DNA of 64,000 bases from positions 44,924,907 to 44,988,906 of the forward strand of contig OY970820.1 of assembly GCA_963853835.1 (NCBI GenBank), read 5' to 3'. The DNA comes from Calendula officinalis (taxonomy: Eukaryota > Streptophyta > Magnoliopsida > Asterales > Asteraceae). The notes below the pieces were generated by a model that saw only the letters and a program-made list of their open reading frames with translations, searched no databases and was not told the DNA's origin. Below are positions 60,988 to 64,000 of this stretch, piece after piece (position 1 is the stretch's first letter; every line of letters starts with the position of its first letter). A program made the position numbers and the translations under genes.

Positions 60988-63960
60988 TCACCCCCCTAAT
61001 TTCCGAATGGAAATTGTGAGGTCTTCAATTCCGAGCAACTTGCGCATTTCAACAAACTTCAACTTAGCTAATGCTTTTGTCAAAATGTCAGCCTTTTGTT
61101 CCTTCCCGCTAACATGCTCAACTATAATCTCCTTATCTTCAACACGTTCTCGTAGATAGTGAAATCGAGATTTGATGTGCTTGGTATGACCATGAAAATC
61201 TGGATTTTTTATTAACGCTATTTCCGATGTGTTGTCGACTTTAATCACCACTTCTTCTACTTGAGACTCGTTTAATTCTCTTAGAAGATCCCGTAACCAG
61301 ACGGCTTGACAACTTGCTGCAGATGCAGCCATATACTCTGCTTCGCAAGATGATAACGCCACCGTGTCTTGTTTTTGAGAGCACCATGTGATTGGCGATT
61401 CACCAAAATAAAATACATGGCCAGTGGTACTTCTTCCATCATCTTGATCAATATTGTGACTACTATCACTATATCCAACTATCTTTACTGGATTATTGCG
61501 ATTATAGCATATCCCATATCCTATAGTGCCTTTTACATACCGCAATATTTGTTTTATAGCAGCTATATGATATTTCTTTGGAGTTTGCATATAACGACTC
61601 GTAACACCAACTGAATATGCTAAATCAGCCCTTGTTTGGAGTAAATATCTCAGCCTTCCTACCAAGCTTTGGTATTCAGTTGCATCGGTGTCTTCTTCGC
61701 CGTCTCCTTTTGAGAATTTCACATTTGGATCCATTGGAACTAAAGTAGGACTGCATTCATACATACCAGCATCTTTGAGTACCTTTTTTGCATACCCTTC
61801 TTGTGTGATGAATATCTTATCTTTCTTTTGATACACCTCTATTCCCAGGTAGTATTGCAATACTTGAAGGGTTTCATTGTACCTGATCGACCCGTAGGAC
61901 CGACCTCCTAGTATGCTTGGTCGAACCATTGCTGACCAAGAACATGAACTTGTTATTGACCGGTTAAAACCAACTAGCTGATTTAATCCCTAAAGCGGAA
62001 GTGGGATTAAACATAATCCTTAAACCCTAAAGGATTGAGATGTTGGAAATCTAACTTAGATTAACAATAAAGAAACCTTGTACGAAAAACTCGAACACAC
62101 ACACATACTTGTGTGTGTTCGTCGACTACTACCAAGAACCCTAGGGTTCTTGGTTCGACTTCGAACAAGAGGGAGAAGAGGAAGAGTGTTCCATGAAACA
62201 TACCTTAGTTAGTGCTTAAGATAGATCCACTGATGATGAACACGACGAGCGATCCTCTAGATGATCACTTGCAACGATCTTGGATCTTCAAGACTTGAAG
62301 AACACGAAGAACGAACGAAGAACGAAGAACACCAGGACTTGGTGTCTTGGTCTCGGCCGAAAATCGAAGGGGGGGGGGGGGGGAGGGGGGATTTTCGTGT
62401 AGGGTTGCAAGGATTGATTCGGTTTAAGTGAAACCTTAAGCCTTCTATTTATAATAGAATAAGTTTCATTTAAGTCCTTCTAGTTTAATTAAGATTAATC
62501 TCTTAATTAAACTTATCATTTAACACTTCCATCCCTTATAGTTTAACTAGTTTATTATTGTTGCACTTAATTACTAAATGTCTAGTATTAATACACTAAT
62601 AATTCGGTACCTATATACACGAATTATACTTGTATTTATAATTTTAATAATTAATTATATAATAACCTTTATATAATTTATACAACAATATTATCCAATT
62701 ACTATATGATTTAATAGCTTTAAATCATATTATGGATAATCTACATTGTATATTTACTCAACTAGTAAATGTACAACTACTTGTATTAATTAGTTAGTCA
62801 AACTAATCTAGTGATAAGTTAAACTTAACTTAATACTTAACTGATTCATAATGACTATTATGAATCATTCCTCTTCATAGTATCATTGCATAACTTGCTC
62901 GTATTACATGCACTCACCGGTGTGACCCTTAAGTGTTTCGTAGGCATGGATGTATCATCATAGGTTGACTAACTGTGCACATAAATCCTTCAATACTCCA
63001 AGATCACTCATGTCAAATTTTGTTGCCATAGCTTGCTTGAACTTGTTTATAATTGTCACGTTGGTTCCCGTAACGATTAAATCATCAACATATATCCCGA
63101 CTAGAATTAGATCGGTATTTATTTTTCTTCGATACACCGCTTGTTCTTGCATGCACCTTTGGAACTTCATATCTTTTAGAATTCCGTCTAGCTTTATATT
63201 CCACGTTCGAGGAGCTTGACGTAGACCATATAACGCTTTTACAAGTTTATACACAAAAAACTTCCTATCCTTTTCTTTTTTCTCGAAGCATTCAGGTTGT
63301 TCTACATATACTTCTTCTTGTAATTCACCATGTAGAAATGCAGATTTTACATCTAGATGATGTAATTCCCAACCTTTTGAAGCAGCTAATGCTATTAAAA
63401 TCCGGACAGTTTCGATACGTGCTACTGGTGCAAAGACTTCTTCGAAATCGATACCGGGTTTTTGGAGATACCCTTTTGCTACAATTCTAGCCTTGTACTT
63501 GCTAATTGAGCCGCTTGCATCTCTTTTTACCTTATAGACCCATTTTAAACCAATAACGGTTATATGGTTGGGTCTTTTCACTAGTCTCCAAGTTCCATTT
63601 TTTTTCAATTGAGTCGATCTCTTCTTGCATCGCTTTTACCCATAAAGGATTTTCTTTGGCTTCATGATAGGTTGTTGGTTCATTTTCATTGAGAGCCAAG
63701 AGTAGTTCATGATTCTCAATGTAGAAACCGACTTCAAAATCATCATACCTTTGTGGTAATTGTATGTTTCGATTCGACCTTCGTGGTTGTGGAACTTCAT
63801 TTTGGACTTCTGATTCTGTACTATTCTGAGTTGGCATTTGTTGTGAGTTCGAGTTGACTTCTTCACCATGCTCGGTTTCATTTGTGACTTCGTGAACTTC
63901 ACCTGCTACCACCGGTCCACTACCGGTGTCAACTGAGTCCGACCAATGAACCCAAAACAT
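60988..63960 (-). pseudogene. Copia pol (RT and RNase H part), split by a solo LTR; continues past window end
   Basis: From high to low coordinates: an acidic integrase-RT linker ending RRSNRNIQLPQRYDDFE (about 63770), RT (KYKARIVAKGY, FAPVARIETVRILIAL, LDVKSAFLHG, YVDDL at about 63090), then after the LTR the RT end (YYLGIEV, 61855) and RNase H (GYSDSSH, CEAEYMAAS, DNTSE), ending ISIRKLGG. A one-base change in the poly-T run near 63600 shifts the frame between the linker and RT. Removing the solo LTR with one copy of its duplication restores a single frame, so the gene was open there before insertion. Confidence 0.88.
61865..62992 (-). mobile_element. Solo LTR of the gag-only family, inside Copia RT
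   Basis: It is 1128 bp, the same length as the nested element's LTRs, and matches them along its length. Perfect ATACT duplications flank it (61860-61864 and 62993-62997), so a complete element once inserted here and was reduced to one LTR by recombination. It has a 15-base G run at 62369-62383. Confidence 0.92.
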
Positions 63961-64000
63961 CCCGGGTTCTAAAGTAGGTTCGACTTCCTTTTCCCAATTC

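Overview
This window is nuclear DNA from a eudicot plant. An Asteraceae source is an inference, drawn from the look of the Copia element and its extra open reading frame. Single-copy genes are few: a strictosidine-synthase-like gene, a complete iron-deficiency-type bHLH gene with a relic duplicate, and a broken Nudix hydrolase. Everything else I can identify is nested transposable elements. No rRNA gene, functional tRNA gene or CRISPR array was seen.

Positions 1-12304 hold a Ty3/gypsy (Tat-like) retrotransposon in circularly permuted order. Its 3' half (RT end, RNase H, integrase, antisense ORF) lies at 578-4160 and its 5' half (LTR end, PBS, gag, protease, RT start) at 8141-11557. Each outer end is capped by a copy of the same 747-bp hAT element, and the two inner-facing 8-bp flanks are identical (CCAAGAAG). 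The best explanation is that a circle carrying a hAT-interrupted gypsy element recombined into another hAT copy, which sat in an intron of the strictosidine-synthase-like gene at 12643-13850.

Positions 13851-17602 are AT-rich with SINEs, one hAT MITE nested in another, and a long hexanucleotide repeat. Positions 17608-33794 are one 8.1-kb non-autonomous LTR retrotransposon with a second element of the same family nested inside it (23772-31861). Both are on the minus strand with perfect 5-bp target duplications. Each encodes only a Copia-type Gag and has what looks like a conserved intron at the end of gag. A solo LTR of the family recurs at 61865-62992.

Positions 33879-36178 hold a Mutator-like element carrying a hAT MITE, an arm of a foldback family, and nested hAT elements. 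Positions 37166-40758 hold the three-exon bHLH gene; its second intron contains a hairpin-within-hairpin foldback element. A Helitron, another hAT MITE and the relic bHLH first exon follow, to 42815.

Positions 44992-56260 are a young 11.3-kb SIRE-like Copia element on the minus strand, with 98%-similar LTRs, gag, pol and a long extra ORF. Its protease and integrase each lack a catalytic aspartate. Positions 57638-58142 hold the Nudix pseudogene, interrupted by a 198-bp SINE with a 15-bp target duplication. The window ends in a further minus-strand Copia pol split by the solo LTR.
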